The notes beneath the pieces were generated by a model. The model saw only the letters and a program-made list of their open reading frames with translations, was not told the origin of the DNA and searched no databases. The position numbers and the translations under genes were made by a program. A stretch of 64,000 bases of DNA from Tenacibaculum sp. (GTDB taxonomy: Bacteria > Bacteroidota > Bacteroidia > Flavobacteriales > Flavobacteriaceae): NCBI GenBank assembly GCA_022448525.1, contig JAKVCX010000004.1, positions 248,001 through 312,000 on the forward strand. The letters run 5' to 3'. Positions 46,061 to 55,490 of this stretch are shown piece by piece (within the stretch, counting starts at the first letter, position 1; the number at the start of each line of letters is the position of its first letter).

Positions 46061-46789
46061 TTAAAGCTTTTTAAAGAATGATTGATACTCATTTTCTATA
46101 GTAGAGAAGTTTGTAGAATCTACTTGAAACTCTCCATACCACACATAATCGTAGATATATAATAAATAGGAAAAGTGCTTTCTTAATTCTGTTTTCTGTA
46201 ATTCAAAAACATACTCAGAGTTAGTTTTGTCTTTATCATACGCAATTAGTTCTTTCTCATTCATTTTTTTCAAAAGCAACAAGTAATAATAACGAGTAGC
46301 TTTACGAAAATCACCATTTTGAATAGCTAATTTTAATAACCTATCATAATCGGTATCTTCAATATTTTCTTCCTCTTCTTGAGTAATAACTAGGGGAGAC
46401 TTTTCAATTTTTTTCTTGTTGAACCGCCAAAAATCTGTGTTACCGGCAAGCACACTTTTTACAATTATAAAAATTATAATAACAGCTAGAATATACGGAA
46501 AATAAGTTCCTAGAAATTCAGCAAGTCCCTTAAAGAAACCTAAACTTACTGTGTCATTTTTCTTTTCTTTTATTTTCTTTTTTTCTTCTTCCTTATACTT
46601 AAATTCGGGTCTGTCGTATTTCGATTTTAGGTCTTCATCGAAGTTACGCTTTTCACGAATACTAGTTCCATAATCATCATATTCATAAACTTCCTCTGTG
46701 GTTTCTTCTACTTCATAAAAAGAATCTTCTTGGGCAGAAATTGAATATATTAAAAACAGGAAGAGGGAAAGCGTAATTTTTTTAATCAT
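46061..46789 (-). CDS. DUF4129 domain protein
   Basis: A 242-residue protein: signal peptide (IYSISAQ), an acidic then Lys-rich periplasmic part, one membrane helix (about 92-112, FPYILAVIIIFIIVKSVL) and a cytoplasmic DUF4129 domain. The domain carries the family's D-Y-D-R-L-L-K-L-A-I-Q-N-G-D-F-R-K-A and Y-V-W-Y-G-E-F. It shares a TAATG stop/start with SpoIIM and lies 3 bases from DUF4350, so it is tightly coupled within the operon. Confidence 0.85.
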   Translation of the reverse strand: MIKKITLSLFLFLIYSISAQEDSFYEVEETTEEVYEYDDYGTSIREKRNFDEDLKSKYDRPEFKYKEEEKKKIKEKKNDTVSLGFFKGLAEFLGTYFPYILAVIIIFIIVKSVLAGNTDFWRFNKKKIEKSPLVITQEEEENIEDTDYDRLLKLAIQNGDFRKATRYYYLLLLKKMNEKELIAYDKDKTNSEYVFELQKTELRKHFSYLLYIYDYVWYGEFQVDSTNFSTIENEYQSFFKKL

Positions 46790-47754
46790 TATCTAATTTT
46801 GTTTTGAGTGGCCACTTTATATGGAAAAATTAAATAATAATAACTGATACTAAATAAGGAAATAGCGATAATTAAAATGCAAACAATAGTTGGAACCTGA
46901 TTATAATATCGTGTAACATAACCTTCTAAAAACGCAGCAATAAACGTAAACGGAATGGTGCTTAAGAAAATAAAGAATGCTTCTCGTAATCCTTTTTTAA
47001 AGGATTCAATTCTTTTCAGAGCTCCAGGAAACAAAATGCTTGCTCCAATAATATAACCACATGCAGCTTCAATTACCATAGCAAATATTTCAAAAGTTCC
47101 ATGAATCCAAATACCTTTTAAACTATCAAATAAACTATTGTTTTGATAGAAAAACGCTTGGAATACGGCAACCATAATTCCGTTATGAATAATGTAAAAT
47201 CCAGATCCAATCCCTAAAAATATACCAGATAGAAACATGTTTAAACCTACACGTAAATTGTTGTTGAAAATTCCAATAAAACTTCCCCAGTTACTACCGT
47301 TTTTATAGATAGCTAGAGCATCTCCACTTTCAATATTTTCTAATGTTTCATCTACATAGCTATTTCCAAGTATTTGACGAGCGAAATTTTCATCATTGAA
47401 AGTGGATAGTAATCCGATAAAAAAACAAACGAAAAAGAAAATAAATGATAAATAAATGTATTTACGGTATTTATAGGATAGGAGAGGAACCGTTTCCATA
47501 AAAAATGCAACTAAAGTGTTTTTATCCTGCTTTTTAGTATGGTATATTTTACCGTAGCTTTTTTTAGCTAATTTATTCAGATAAGGTACTACGTTACTTT
47601 TCGGATAAAAGGTTTGAGCATATGATAAATCGTTCATGATTTTAATATGCAAGTCAGCAATTTCATCTGGAGTTTTTTCAATATTATTTGAAATTACTTC
47701 ATCTAATTCAAGCCATTTTTCTTTATTTTGCTTTATAAAAGCGATCTCTCTCAT
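46789..47754 (-). CDS. SpoIIM (stage II sporulation protein M) family membrane protein
   Basis: A 321-residue integral membrane protein of the SpoIIM family with about six helices. It includes the conserved N-N-L-R-V-G-L-N-M-F-L-S-G-I-F-L-G-I-G-S-G and G-I-W-I-H-G-T-F-E-I-F-A-M-V-I-E-A-A-C-G segments. No sporulation is implied; in Bacteroidota this family stands next to MoxR and RDD genes. It is the first gene of the operon, divergent from RDD with only 21 bases between start codons. Its -7 box is five bases from the ATG. Confidence 0.9.
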   Translation of the reverse strand: MREIAFIKQNKEKWLELDEVISNNIEKTPDEIADLHIKIMNDLSYAQTFYPKSNVVPYLNKLAKKSYGKIYHTKKQDKNTLVAFFMETVPLLSYKYRKYIYLSFIFFFVCFFIGLLSTFNDENFARQILGNSYVDETLENIESGDALAIYKNGSNWGSFIGIFNNNLRVGLNMFLSGIFLGIGSGFYIIHNGIMVAVFQAFFYQNNSLFDSLKGIWIHGTFEIFAMVIEAACGYIIGASILFPGALKRIESFKKGLREAFFIFLSTIPFTFIAAFLEGYVTRYYNQVPTIVCILIIAISLFSISYYYLIFPYKVATQNKIR

Positions 47755-47759
47755 AGAGA

Positions 47760-47791
47760 CAAATGTAAAAATTGTATGAAAACGCTACAAA
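47760..47791 (-). promoter_or_regulatory. promoter of the SpoIIM-DUF58 operon; probable leaderless start
   Basis: On the minus strand TTTG (47791-47788), 20 bases, then TACATTTG (47767-47760), five bases before the SpoIIM ATG (47754). It is embedded in the start of the divergent RDD gene. Confidence 0.65.
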
Positions 47792-48591
47792 TAAATACGA
47801 CACAAAATGTTATGATCGATTTTGAATTGGCAAATGTAGGTCAACGATTATTAGCATTTATCATCGATAATGTCGTAAAGTTTGGATATCTCTACTTTAT
47901 TTTTGAGGTTTTTGATTTTAGTTTGATAAAAGATGCAACCGAAGGTGATTACTGGTCGGCTAAAGCCATTGATATTCTGATGTTCTTACCAATAACCTTT
48001 TATTCCTTATACTCTGAAATTCTTATGAATGGTCAAACTTTAGGGAAACGAATTTTAGGTTTGCGAGTAATAAATGTAGAAGGATTTAAACCTTCAATTG
48101 GAGATTATATTATTCGTTGGTTCATGAGAATGATAGATTTCAATCTTTTTATTCTTCTCTTTGTGTATTTTTATTCTACAGGATATGGTGTTCAATTCCT
48201 TGGCTTCATTTACATGATTTTAATTATAGGAAAATGTGTTGGTTTTTTTATGATTGTATTTACAAATAAGAATCAAAGAGTTGGAGATATTTCCGCTAAT
48301 ACAGTTGTTGTAGCATTAAAAGATAAAGCTAGTTTTTCTAAAACTATTTTAGAGGATATAAAAGAGGATTATAAGCCTGTTTTTGCCAACGTGATAAAGC
48401 TTTCAGATAACGATGCTCGAATAATAAAAGATACTTACACTAGAGCAAAAAACAAAAATGACTTTAATACTTTGATTAAGTTGAGAAGTAAAATCGAGGA
48501 AGTTACTGATATTAGAAAACCAAAAGGTACTTCTGATATTGATTTTATTGGAACGGTTTTAAAAGATTTTAATTATTACACAAAGGATTAA
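47776..48591 (+). CDS. RDD family membrane protein
   Basis: A 271-residue protein starting at ATG 47776; an earlier in-frame ATG at 47728 would run antisense through the SpoIIM start and is rejected. The RDD domain has three membrane helices, with the R-L-L-A-F-I-I-D-N motif at the first helix and N-G-Q-T-L-G-K-R-I-L-G-L-R-V after the second. A soluble C-terminal tail of about 90 residues follows. RDD proteins may be ion transporters (Na+/H+ exchange has been reported for one) or accessory proteins. It shares the divergent cluster with SpoIIM. Confidence 0.88.
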   Translation: MKTLQINTTQNVMIDFELANVGQRLLAFIIDNVVKFGYLYFIFEVFDFSLIKDATEGDYWSAKAIDILMFLPITFYSLYSEILMNGQTLGKRILGLRVINVEGFKPSIGDYIIRWFMRMIDFNLFILLFVYFYSTGYGVQFLGFIYMILIIGKCVGFFMIVFTNKNQRVGDISANTVVVALKDKASFSKTILEDIKEDYKPVFANVIKLSDNDARIIKDTYTRAKNKNDFNTLIKLRSKIEEVTDIRKPKGTSDIDFIGTVLKDFNYYTKD

Positions 48592-49088
48592 TCCCCAATG
48601 TGTAATAATGTACTTGTTTTACTTGCTTTATTGATATGAACAATATAAAGATTAGTATAATTGCTTTCGTCTATTTCTTCATATTTTGATTTCCCTAAAA
48701 CTGTATTTACAAAAGTTGGAGAACTATTGCTATGACCAACAATTAGAACAGTTTTTCCTTTAGTGTCGTTTTGAAACTTTTTATCAAAAGGTTTCTTTGG
48801 ATTGTAAATTTTAATTTCGACATCATTAGCTTTTGCAGTTGGTCGAGCAGTTTCAATAGTTCTTTTGTAATTTGAACTATAAACCATATCAAATTTCACA
48901 TCAGAAAGAACCTTCGCCCAATTTTGAGCTCTAGCATATCCTTTTTTTGTTAAATCTGGATCTCTATCTTTTTTGTTCGTTAATACTTTATCTGCATGTC
49001 TAATGAAATAGTAAGTAGTAGTTTCAGATTGAGCAGTTACTGTTTGGATTCCGAATATAAATAATAGTGCAAAAAAGAGATTTCTCAT
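48588..49088 (-). CDS. secreted histidine phosphatase family protein (SixA-like)
   Basis: A 166-residue protein: signal peptide (FGIQTVTAQ), then a histidine phosphatase domain. The catalytic R-H-A-D-K carries the nucleophilic His, although RHG is the commonest form. D-L-T-K-K-G, S-S-N-Y-K-R-T-I-E-T-A-R and V-G-H-S-N-S supply the remaining pocket, including the second His. Export makes a cytoplasmic SixA role (phospho-His dephosphorylation) unlikely. It ends in a TTAA overlap with the convergent RDD gene. Confidence 0.88.
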   Translation of the reverse strand: MRNLFFALLFIFGIQTVTAQSETTTYYFIRHADKVLTNKKDRDPDLTKKGYARAQNWAKVLSDVKFDMVYSSNYKRTIETARPTAKANDVEIKIYNPKKPFDKKFQNDTKGKTVLIVGHSNSSPTFVNTVLGKSKYEEIDESNYTNLYIVHINKASKTSTLLHIGD

Positions 49089-49118
49089 AATGATTGATTT
49101 TTTACGAATGTAATAAAA

Positions 49119-49151
49119 ACAAAAGGATGCTTAATTACTAAGCATCCTTTT
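49119..49151 (-). terminator. intrinsic terminator of clpB
   Basis: A 13-bp stem (49121-49133 / 49139-49151), 5-base loop, and T-rich sequence after it on the minus strand. Confidence 0.85.
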
Positions 49152-49172
49152 TAACCTAACTCAAAACTATTA

Positions 49173-51779
49173 TTATGAATTTACTACTAATTCCGATTGA
49201 TTTCTAAAGACCAATTCATCATCAAAAGCATCAAGAAGAATAATACTATCTGTAGTAACTTTTCCTGATAGAATTTCTTTTGAAAGCTTGTTTAAAACTT
49301 CTTTTTGAATAACTCTTTTTACGGGTCTTGCTCCATATTCTGGTTGATAACCTTTTAGTGCTAAATAATTGATAGCTTCATCAGTTGCATCTAAAACTAT
49401 GTTTTGCTGGGCTACTGTTCGTTTTACGCTGTTTAACTGTATTTCTACAATATTTCTGATATTATCAGCGGAAAGCGGCGTAAACATAACGATGTCATCA
49501 ATTCTGTTTAAAAATTCTGGTCTAACACTTTGTTTTAATAAACCTATTACTTCATCTTTAGCTAAATCCATTGCAGAATTAACTTCCCCTTTCATTGTCT
49601 CAAATTTTTCCTGGATAATATGACTACCCATATTTGATGTCATTATTATAATCGCATTTTTGAAATCTGCGATACGCCCTTTATTGTCTGTTAATCGACC
49701 CTCGTCTAAAACTTGTAACAGAATATTGAAAGTATCAGGATGTGCTTTTTCAATTTCATCTAAAAGAACAACTGAGTATGGTTTTCTTCTTACTGCTTCA
49801 GTTAATTGTCCGCCTTCGTCATATCCAACATAACCTGGAGGAGCACCAACTAATCTACTTACAGAGTGACGTTCTTGGTATTCACTCATGTCGATTCTAG
49901 TCATCGCATTCTCATCATCAAACAAATAATCTGCTAATGCTTTTGCGAGTTCTGTTTTTCCAACTCCAGTTGTACCAAGAAAAAGGAATGATCCAATAGG
50001 TTTATTTGGGTTTTGTAAACCAGCTCTTGATCTTCTAACTGCATCAGAAACAGCTTCAATAGCTTCTTCTTGTCCTACGACTCTTTTATGTAACTCGTCT
50101 TCAAGTTTTAATAATTTTTCACGCTCAGATTGAAGCATTTTCGTAACAGGAATTCCTGTCCATTTGGCTACAACTTCAGCAATGTTATCATAGGTAACTT
50201 CTTCTTTAATTAAAGCATTATCTTCTTGTTCAGCTAATAACTTTTGTTGATGTTCTAGTTTCTCTTGAAGCTCTTTAATTTTTCCATATCGTAATTCAGC
50301 AACTCTTCCGTAATCGCCATTTCGTTCAGCTTTTTCAGCTTCAAGTTTGGACTCTTCGATTGAAGTTTTTAAAGTTTGGATACTATCAACAACTGATTTC
50401 TCTGATTGCCATTTAGCATTGATTTCATTTCGCTCTTCTTTTAAATTAGCTAAATCTGCATTAAGTACCTTTAATTTTGTGTCGTCATTCTCACGCTTAA
50501 TAGCTTCAATTTCAATTTCCAATTGCATTATTTTACGATCAAGAATATCTAATTCCTCAGGTTTAGAATTGATTTCCATACGTAATTTTGCAGCAGCCTC
50601 ATCCATTAAATCAATCGCTTTATCTGGTAAAAAACGACTTGTTATATATCTTTGAGATAATTCAACAGCTCCAATAATTGCTTCGTCTTTAATACGTACT
50701 TTATGGTGTGTTTCATATTTTTCTTTAATTCCTCTTAATATAGAGATAGCACTTTCAGTATCTGGTTCATCAACCACAACTTTTTGGAATCGACGTTCTA
50801 AGGCTTTATCTTTTTCAAAATATTTTTGATATTCATCTAAGGTAGTCGCACCAATAGCTCTTAATTCTCCTCGTGCTAAAGCCGGTTTTAAAATGTTAGC
50901 AGCATCCATCGCTCCTTGTCCACCTCCAGCACCAACTAAAGTGTGAATTTCATCAATGAATAAAACAATATCACCTTCTGATGATGTTACTTCTTTAATA
51001 ACCGATTTTAATCGCTCCTCAAATTCTCCTTTAAATTTTGCACCTGCGATTAACGCTCCCATATCTAGAGAGAAGATTAATTTATCTTTCAAATTTTCAG
51101 GAACATCTCCACGAATAATTCGATGGGCTAAGCCTTCAGCAATTGCTGTTTTACCAGTGCCTGGCTCTCCAACTAGAATTGGGTTGTTTTTTGTTCTACG
51201 TGATAAAATTTGAAGTAATCTTCTAATTTCTTCATCTCTTCCTATTACAGGATCAAGTTTTCCGTCTTGTGCTAATTGATTTAAATTTTTAGCATATTTA
51301 TTTAAAGAATTGTATGATTCTTCAGCACTTTGCGATGTAACTCTGTTACCTTTACGTAGCTCTTCTATAGCTGCTTTTAACCCTTTTTCACTTACTCCCT
51401 GATCTTTTAGAAACTGAGCAATTTGACTTTTAGATTTAAAAATAGCTAATATTAAATGCTCAATGGAAACATACTCATCATTCATTTTTTTTGCAATGAT
51501 TGATGCTTCATTTAAAGTTTTTCCTGCTTCATGAGAAAGTAAAATATTCGCTCCGCTAACTTTTGAAAAACTATTTAATTGTTGATCTAATACATTTTGA
51601 ACTAACTCAACATTAAGGTTGAGTTTTTTTAATATGAAAGGAAGCACATTTTCGTCAACTTGAAACATTGCTTTAAAAATGTGTTCGTTTTCTATTTGAT
51701 TATGATTAAACTCTTGAGCTATTTGTTGTGATAACTGAATAGTTTCTTGTGATTTTATTGTATAATTATTGAAATTCAT
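49173..51779 (-). CDS. clpB: ATP-dependent disaggregase chaperone ClpB
   Basis: An 868-residue Hsp100 disaggregase that, with DnaK, rescues aggregated proteins. Start is set at ATG 51779 ([19 protein letters not shown]), the normal ClpB N-terminus; 13 in-frame upstream codons are not expected. Clp N-domain (1-145), first AAA module ([15 protein letters not shown]), coiled-coil middle domain (about 400-525) and second AAA module ([15 protein letters not shown]). The middle domain distinguishes ClpB from ClpA and ClpC. Monocistronic; likely stress-induced, though I see no known heat-shock operator. Confidence 0.97.
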   Translation of the reverse strand: MNFNNYTIKSQETIQLSQQIAQEFNHNQIENEHIFKAMFQVDENVLPFILKKLNLNVELVQNVLDQQLNSFSKVSGANILLSHEAGKTLNEASIIAKKMNDEYVSIEHLILAIFKSKSQIAQFLKDQGVSEKGLKAAIEELRKGNRVTSQSAEESYNSLNKYAKNLNQLAQDGKLDPVIGRDEEIRRLLQILSRRTKNNPILVGEPGTGKTAIAEGLAHRIIRGDVPENLKDKLIFSLDMGALIAGAKFKGEFEERLKSVIKEVTSSEGDIVLFIDEIHTLVGAGGGQGAMDAANILKPALARGELRAIGATTLDEYQKYFEKDKALERRFQKVVVDEPDTESAISILRGIKEKYETHHKVRIKDEAIIGAVELSQRYITSRFLPDKAIDLMDEAAAKLRMEINSKPEELDILDRKIMQLEIEIEAIKRENDDTKLKVLNADLANLKEERNEINAKWQSEKSVVDSIQTLKTSIEESKLEAEKAERNGDYGRVAELRYGKIKELQEKLEHQQKLLAEQEDNALIKEEVTYDNIAEVVAKWTGIPVTKMLQSEREKLLKLEDELHKRVVGQEEAIEAVSDAVRRSRAGLQNPNKPIGSFLFLGTTGVGKTELAKALADYLFDDENAMTRIDMSEYQERHSVSRLVGAPPGYVGYDEGGQLTEAVRRKPYSVVLLDEIEKAHPDTFNILLQVLDEGRLTDNKGRIADFKNAIIIMTSNMGSHIIQEKFETMKGEVNSAMDLAKDEVIGLLKQSVRPEFLNRIDDIVMFTPLSADNIRNIVEIQLNSVKRTVAQQNIVLDATDEAINYLALKGYQPEYGARPVKRVIQKEVLNKLSKEILSGKVTTDSIILLDAFDDELVFRNQSELVVNS

Positions 51780-51838
51780 TTTTAATTTTTTTATTCCTTT
51801 GTACAAAATCAGTACCAATAGAATATATATTGATTTTC

Positions 51839-51853
51839 AAGACATTTTGTCTT
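51839..51853. repeat. short inverted repeat between clpB and ytxJ
   Basis: AAGACA-TTT-TGTCTT, six-base arms, in the 157-base divergent gap. Possible operator for either gene; evidence is symmetry only. Confidence 0.25.
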
Positions 51854-51936
51854 TTTAAAGTGGGTTTTGAATGACTTTTTGACGGTTTTGAAAGGAATTA
51901 ATGAAAGTATCGACAGTTGATTAAAAATAAAATAGA

Positions 51937-52350
51937 ATGGGATTATTTGGAAATATATTTAATAAATCAGAAAAGAACGAAAACAAGGATAAGCAAGAAT
52001 CGAAAACCAATATAAATTGGGTACCATTGACTTCGGTTTCTCAATTCGCTGAAATTAAAGAAAAATCTAAATCTAAAGTCGTTGGAATATTCAAGCACTC
52101 AACTAGGTGTGTAATCAGTAGAACGGTGTTGAAAAATTTTGATCAAGGATTTCCTGAAAGTGTTTCTGATAAGGTAGATATGTATTATTTAGATTTGTTA
52201 AATTTCAGAGATGTTTCTAATGAAGTAGGATATGAGTTTCAAGTAATGCATCAGTCTCCACAGTTGTTATTAATTCATAAAGGAATAACTGCTTTGCACG
52301 CTTCACATTATGATATTACTCAAATAAATCTGGAAAAAATTATCAAATAA
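51937..52350 (+). CDS. ytxJ: bacillithiol system redox-active protein YtxJ
   Basis: A 137-residue thioredoxin-fold protein. A charged N-terminal linker (residues 5-30) precedes W-V-P-L-T-S. The active site H-S-T-R-C-V-I-S-R-T keeps one cysteine, as in monothiol YtxJ, and H-Q-S-P-Q-L-L-L-I carries the cis-proline. The family is proposed to remove bacillithiol from oxidised protein thiols (bacilliredoxin-like), so the organism probably makes bacillithiol. No bsh gene is in the window. It is divergent from clpB and followed by a helicase gene. Confidence 0.9.
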   Translation: MGLFGNIFNKSEKNENKDKQESKTNINWVPLTSVSQFAEIKEKSKSKVVGIFKHSTRCVISRTVLKNFDQGFPESVSDKVDMYYLDLLNFRDVSNEVGYEFQVMHQSPQLLLIHKGITALHASHYDITQINLEKIIK

Positions 52351-52375
52351 CACTGGGGTTTTAGCAAATAGGTTG

Positions 52376-52383
52376 TATTTTTG
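52376..52383 (+). promoter_or_regulatory. -7 box of the helicase gene
   Basis: TATTTTTG matches TAnnTTTG, 22 bases before the TTG start at 52406. Confidence 0.45.
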
Positions 52384-52405
52384 ACCTTTCTAAAAAAATC
52401 ACCTT

Positions 52406-53959
52406 TTGAGTACTACAGAAACTAAAAATAAAGTTGGTAAAAGTCTTTACGATTACCAGAAAGAGGCATTATTTAAAATATTTAAAAGTTTCGAAAACGC
52501 CCCTGAAAATTATCATTTACTCTACCAATTGCCAACAGGTGGAGGTAAAACGGTTATATTCTCAGAGATAACTCGTCAATACCTTAAACATTACAAGAAA
52601 AAAGTTCTTATTATGACTCATCGTATTGAGTTATGTAAGCAAACTGCAAGAATGTTAGGTGAGTTTGGTGTTGAGAATAAAATCATTGATAGTAAAGCAA
52701 GTTTAGATGATCAGGATGAATTTGATTGTTTTGTTGCAATGGTTGAAACATTAAATAACCGATTAAATGACGATATTTTAGATATTTCGGATGTAGGATT
52801 GGTTATTATTGATGAGGCACATTATAATTCATTTACTAAATTATTTAAGTTCTTTAATAAGTCTTTCATTTTGGGTGTTACGGCAACACCTTTGAGTTCA
52901 AATATTAAAATGCCAATGAAGGATAACTACGATGAGTTAATCGTAGGAGAAACTATTGCAGCATTGATTAATAATGAATATTTAGCAAAGGCGAACGTGT
53001 ATTCTTACAATGTTGGTTTAACTTCTTTAGAAGTTGGAGCTAATGGAGATTATACTGTAAAATCTTCAGAAGATTTATATACAAACACAAACATGCTTTC
53101 TAAGCTTTTACAAGCTTATGAAGAAAGAGCGAAAGGAACTAAAACACTTATTTTTAATAATGGTATTAACACATCTTTATACGTGTATGATACTTTTAAG
53201 AGAGCTGGTTATCCTATTGCTCATTTAGATAATACTAATACGAAAAAAGAGCGTGACGATATTTTAAAATGGTTCAATCAAACTCCAAATGCGATTATCA
53301 CTTCTGTAAGTATTTTAACAACTGGATTTGATGAGCCTTCTGTTCAATCTATTATTTTAAATAGGGCGACAAAGTCATTAACTTTATATTATCAGATGAT
53401 TGGTCGTGGTTCGAGAATTATACCTGGAAAATCTACTTTCAATGTAATTGATTTAGGGAATAATTTCCACAGATTTGGCCCATGGGGAGCTGATTTAGAT
53501 TGGCAAAAAATGTTTAGAGCTCCTAACTTCTACTTAGATAATTTATTAACAGATGAAGATATCGAGAGTAGTTTCAGATACGAATTACCGGAGACTGTAA
53601 GAGAGGAGTTTGCTAATACAAAAGATGAAGATTTGTATTTCGATGTAAAAAGAGTTTATGTTGATACAATTCAATCAGGACAAAGTTCTAAGAAAGTTTT
53701 AGAGAAATCAATTGAGCATCATGCGAAAATGTGTGTTGAAAACAGTGAAGATGTTTTTGATGCTTTATTACTCGCTAAAAAGTTAGGAGGAGATATAGAT
53801 GATAGAATTCATAGATATTCTAAATGTATTTGTAAGTCTACTCACAATTTTATTGATTGGTTACAGGATGATTACAGGAAGAAACTTAATTCATATTTAA
53901 GAGCGAATTTTGATGAAGTTTATGAAGATATTTTTGGTCATCCACCGCCAGAAGAATAA
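52406..53959 (+). CDS. DEAD/DEAH-box superfamily 2 helicase
   Basis: A 517-residue SF2 helicase of the UvrB/RecG-like restriction-helicase group. Motif I Q-L-P-T-G-G-G-K-T, Ia T-H-R-I-E-L, II D-E-A-H, III T-A-T-P, and motifs V/VI (T-T-G-F-D-E-P and Y-Q-M-I-G-R-G-S-R). A C-terminal extension of about 150 residues has no named domain. The only fitting start is a TTG (52406), since the first internal ATG would cut off motif I. Single gene; role in DNA or RNA metabolism unspecified. No nuclease or methylase lies beside it, so a defence role is not supported. Confidence 0.88.
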   Translation: MSTTETKNKVGKSLYDYQKEALFKIFKSFENAPENYHLLYQLPTGGGKTVIFSEITRQYLKHYKKKVLIMTHRIELCKQTARMLGEFGVENKIIDSKASLDDQDEFDCFVAMVETLNNRLNDDILDISDVGLVIIDEAHYNSFTKLFKFFNKSFILGVTATPLSSNIKMPMKDNYDELIVGETIAALINNEYLAKANVYSYNVGLTSLEVGANGDYTVKSSEDLYTNTNMLSKLLQAYEERAKGTKTLIFNNGINTSLYVYDTFKRAGYPIAHLDNTNTKKERDDILKWFNQTPNAIITSVSILTTGFDEPSVQSIILNRATKSLTLYYQMIGRGSRIIPGKSTFNVIDLGNNFHRFGPWGADLDWQKMFRAPNFYLDNLLTDEDIESSFRYELPETVREEFANTKDEDLYFDVKRVYVDTIQSGQSSKKVLEKSIEHHAKMCVENSEDVFDALLLAKKLGGDIDDRIHRYSKCICKSTHNFIDWLQDDYRKKLNSYLRANFDEVYEDIFGHPPPEE

Positions 53960-53980
53960 GAAATAAAAAATTAGATAAAT

Positions 53981-54012
53981 AAAAAATCCATTTCAAACGA
54001 AATGGATTTTTT
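53981..54012. terminator. bidirectional intrinsic terminator
   Basis: A stem of 13-14 bp (53981-53994 / 53999-54012) with A-run before and T-run after, between the helicase (+) and fumarylacetoacetase (-) genes. Confidence 0.92.
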
Positions 54013-54031
54013 TATTGTTATGTTTATTGAA

Positions 54032-55315
54032 TTAGAATGGTTTTGCAGGTAAAACTTTACCTGAACATTCACCAAAACCGATTCTTACAGTATCATTTTG
54101 AGCAAATCCTCTCATAATAACAGTATCGTTATCATTAATAAATTTACGCTCACTACCGTCATTCATTTTAATAGGATTTTGTCCTCTCCATGTTAATTCT
54201 AACATTGATCCAAAACTATCTTGAGTAGGCCCTGAAATTGTTCCACTTCCCATCATATCACCAGCTTCAACAGGACAACCATTTACAGTATGGTGAGCTA
54301 ATTGTTGCGCCATTGTCCAGTACATATATTTGAAATTCGAATTACAAACAACAGTTTCTTCCTTTTCTTCTGGTTGAATTGCCATTTGTAAATTAATATC
54401 AAAGCTATGTTTACCTTTATGCTGTAAGTAAGGTAATGGAGTTGGTTCTTGCTTTGGGTTGTCTACTCTAAAAGGTTCTAAAGCATCCAAAGTTACAATC
54501 CAAGGAGAAATTGTTGATGCAAAGTTCTTACCTAAGAATGGACCTAAAGGTTGGTATTCCCAAGCTTGAATATCTCTTGCTGACCAGTCATTAAATAAAA
54601 CTAAACCGAAAATATAGTCTTCCGCTTCATTTATAGAAATACGATCTCCTAAATCGTTAGAAACAGTCGTAATAAAAGCCATTTCTAACTCAAAGTCTAA
54701 TAATTTAGATGGGCCAAAACCAGGCGCTCCACCTTCTTCTGTTGGTCTTGATTGTCCAACAGGTCTGTGAATAGGTGTTCCTGAAGGAATAATAGAAGAA
54801 CTTCTTCCGTGGTATCCAATAGGAATATGTAACCAGTTTGGCATTAAGGCATTTTTAGGATCTCTAAAAAGGCTTCCTACATTGGTAGCGTGCTCTTTAC
54901 TAGCATAAAAATCAGTATAATCTCCAACTTGAACAGGTAAAAGCATTTCTACTTCATCCATTCTAAAGATAATTTTGTCTTTATGCTCAGCGTGATCTCT
55001 TAATTTTCCGTTTTTAACATCAAATATTTCAGCAATTCTATTTCTAACTAGACGCCACGTTTTTCTTCCATCTGCTATGAAATCATTTAGAGTGTCTTGT
55101 AAAAAAATATCATCGGTTAAAGGAATACCTTCGAAATACCCTAATTGATGTAAAGCGCCTAAATCAATTGCGTAATCGCCAATACGAGTACCGATAGTAA
55201 TTATATCATCACGAGTTAAAAAAACTCCAAAAGGTATATTTTGAATTGGAAAATCTGAATTTTCTTCAACTTTCAACCACGATTTTCTATTCGGATTATT
55301 AGCTGTAATTTCCAT
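54032..55315 (-). CDS. fahA: fumarylacetoacetase
   Basis: A 427-residue hydrolase that splits fumarylacetoacetate to fumarate and acetoacetate, the last step of tyrosine breakdown. N-terminal FAA domain with F-P-I-Q-N-I-P-F-G-V-F; catalytic domain with Y-T-D-F-Y-A-S-K-E-H-A-T-N-V-G, Y-H-G-R-S-S-S-I, D-F-E-L-E-M-A-F, L-F-N-D-W-S-A-R-D-I-Q and G-D-M-M-G-S-G-T-I-S-G-P. All metal and active-site segments are intact and length is normal. Single gene with its own TTTG-N20-TAGGTTTG promoter. Confidence 0.97.
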   Translation of the reverse strand: MEITANNPNRKSWLKVEENSDFPIQNIPFGVFLTRDDIITIGTRIGDYAIDLGALHQLGYFEGIPLTDDIFLQDTLNDFIADGRKTWRLVRNRIAEIFDVKNGKLRDHAEHKDKIIFRMDEVEMLLPVQVGDYTDFYASKEHATNVGSLFRDPKNALMPNWLHIPIGYHGRSSSIIPSGTPIHRPVGQSRPTEEGGAPGFGPSKLLDFELEMAFITTVSNDLGDRISINEAEDYIFGLVLFNDWSARDIQAWEYQPLGPFLGKNFASTISPWIVTLDALEPFRVDNPKQEPTPLPYLQHKGKHSFDINLQMAIQPEEKEETVVCNSNFKYMYWTMAQQLAHHTVNGCPVEAGDMMGSGTISGPTQDSFGSMLELTWRGQNPIKMNDGSERKFINDNDTVIMRGFAQNDTVRIGFGECSGKVLPAKPF

Positions 55316-55340
55316 TTGTATTTTTAGTTAATTGTTTCAT

Positions 55341-55372
55341 CAAACCTACATATTTTTTCAATTCACTACAAA
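55341..55372 (-). promoter_or_regulatory. promoter of fahA
   Basis: On the minus strand TTTG (55372-55369), 20 bases, then TAGGTTTG (55348-55341), with a leader of about 20-25 bases. Confidence 0.6.
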
Positions 55373-55462
55373 CTTTAGAGTGTAAAAAAAAGAAGATATT
55401 TTCCCCTTTTTGAATGAAAATAAATATGTGCTTCATTATTAGTGCAATTCAAAGTGAAATAC

Positions 55463-55475
55463 TACTTTTGCGCCA
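55463..55475 (+). promoter_or_regulatory. -7 box of typA followed by GCGCC
   Basis: TACTTTTG (55463-55470; its final G begins GCGCC) followed by CGCCA. The G+C-rich stretch right after the box stands out in this AT-rich DNA and recalls the discriminator of ppGpp-controlled promoters. It lies about 20 bases before the ATG. Confidence 0.6.
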
Positions 55476-55490
55476 AATTAATGTAGCATT

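Noticed and set aside
46789..47754. Sporulation function from the SpoIIM name
   Set aside because: The family is widespread in non-sporulating bacteria, and the context is MoxR/DUF58/RDD.
47728..47775. Upstream ATG extension of the RDD protein
   Set aside because: It would run antisense through the SpoIIM start and lacks a plausible N-terminus; ATG 47776 begins the conserved protein.
52406..53959. Helicase as part of a phage-defence system
   Set aside because: No nuclease, methylase or other defence gene is next to it; neighbours are ytxJ and fahA.
53981..54012. Palindromic repeats as CRISPR or mobile-element ends
   Set aside because: This and the similar hairpins occur singly at gene ends with T-runs and differ from one another; they are terminators.
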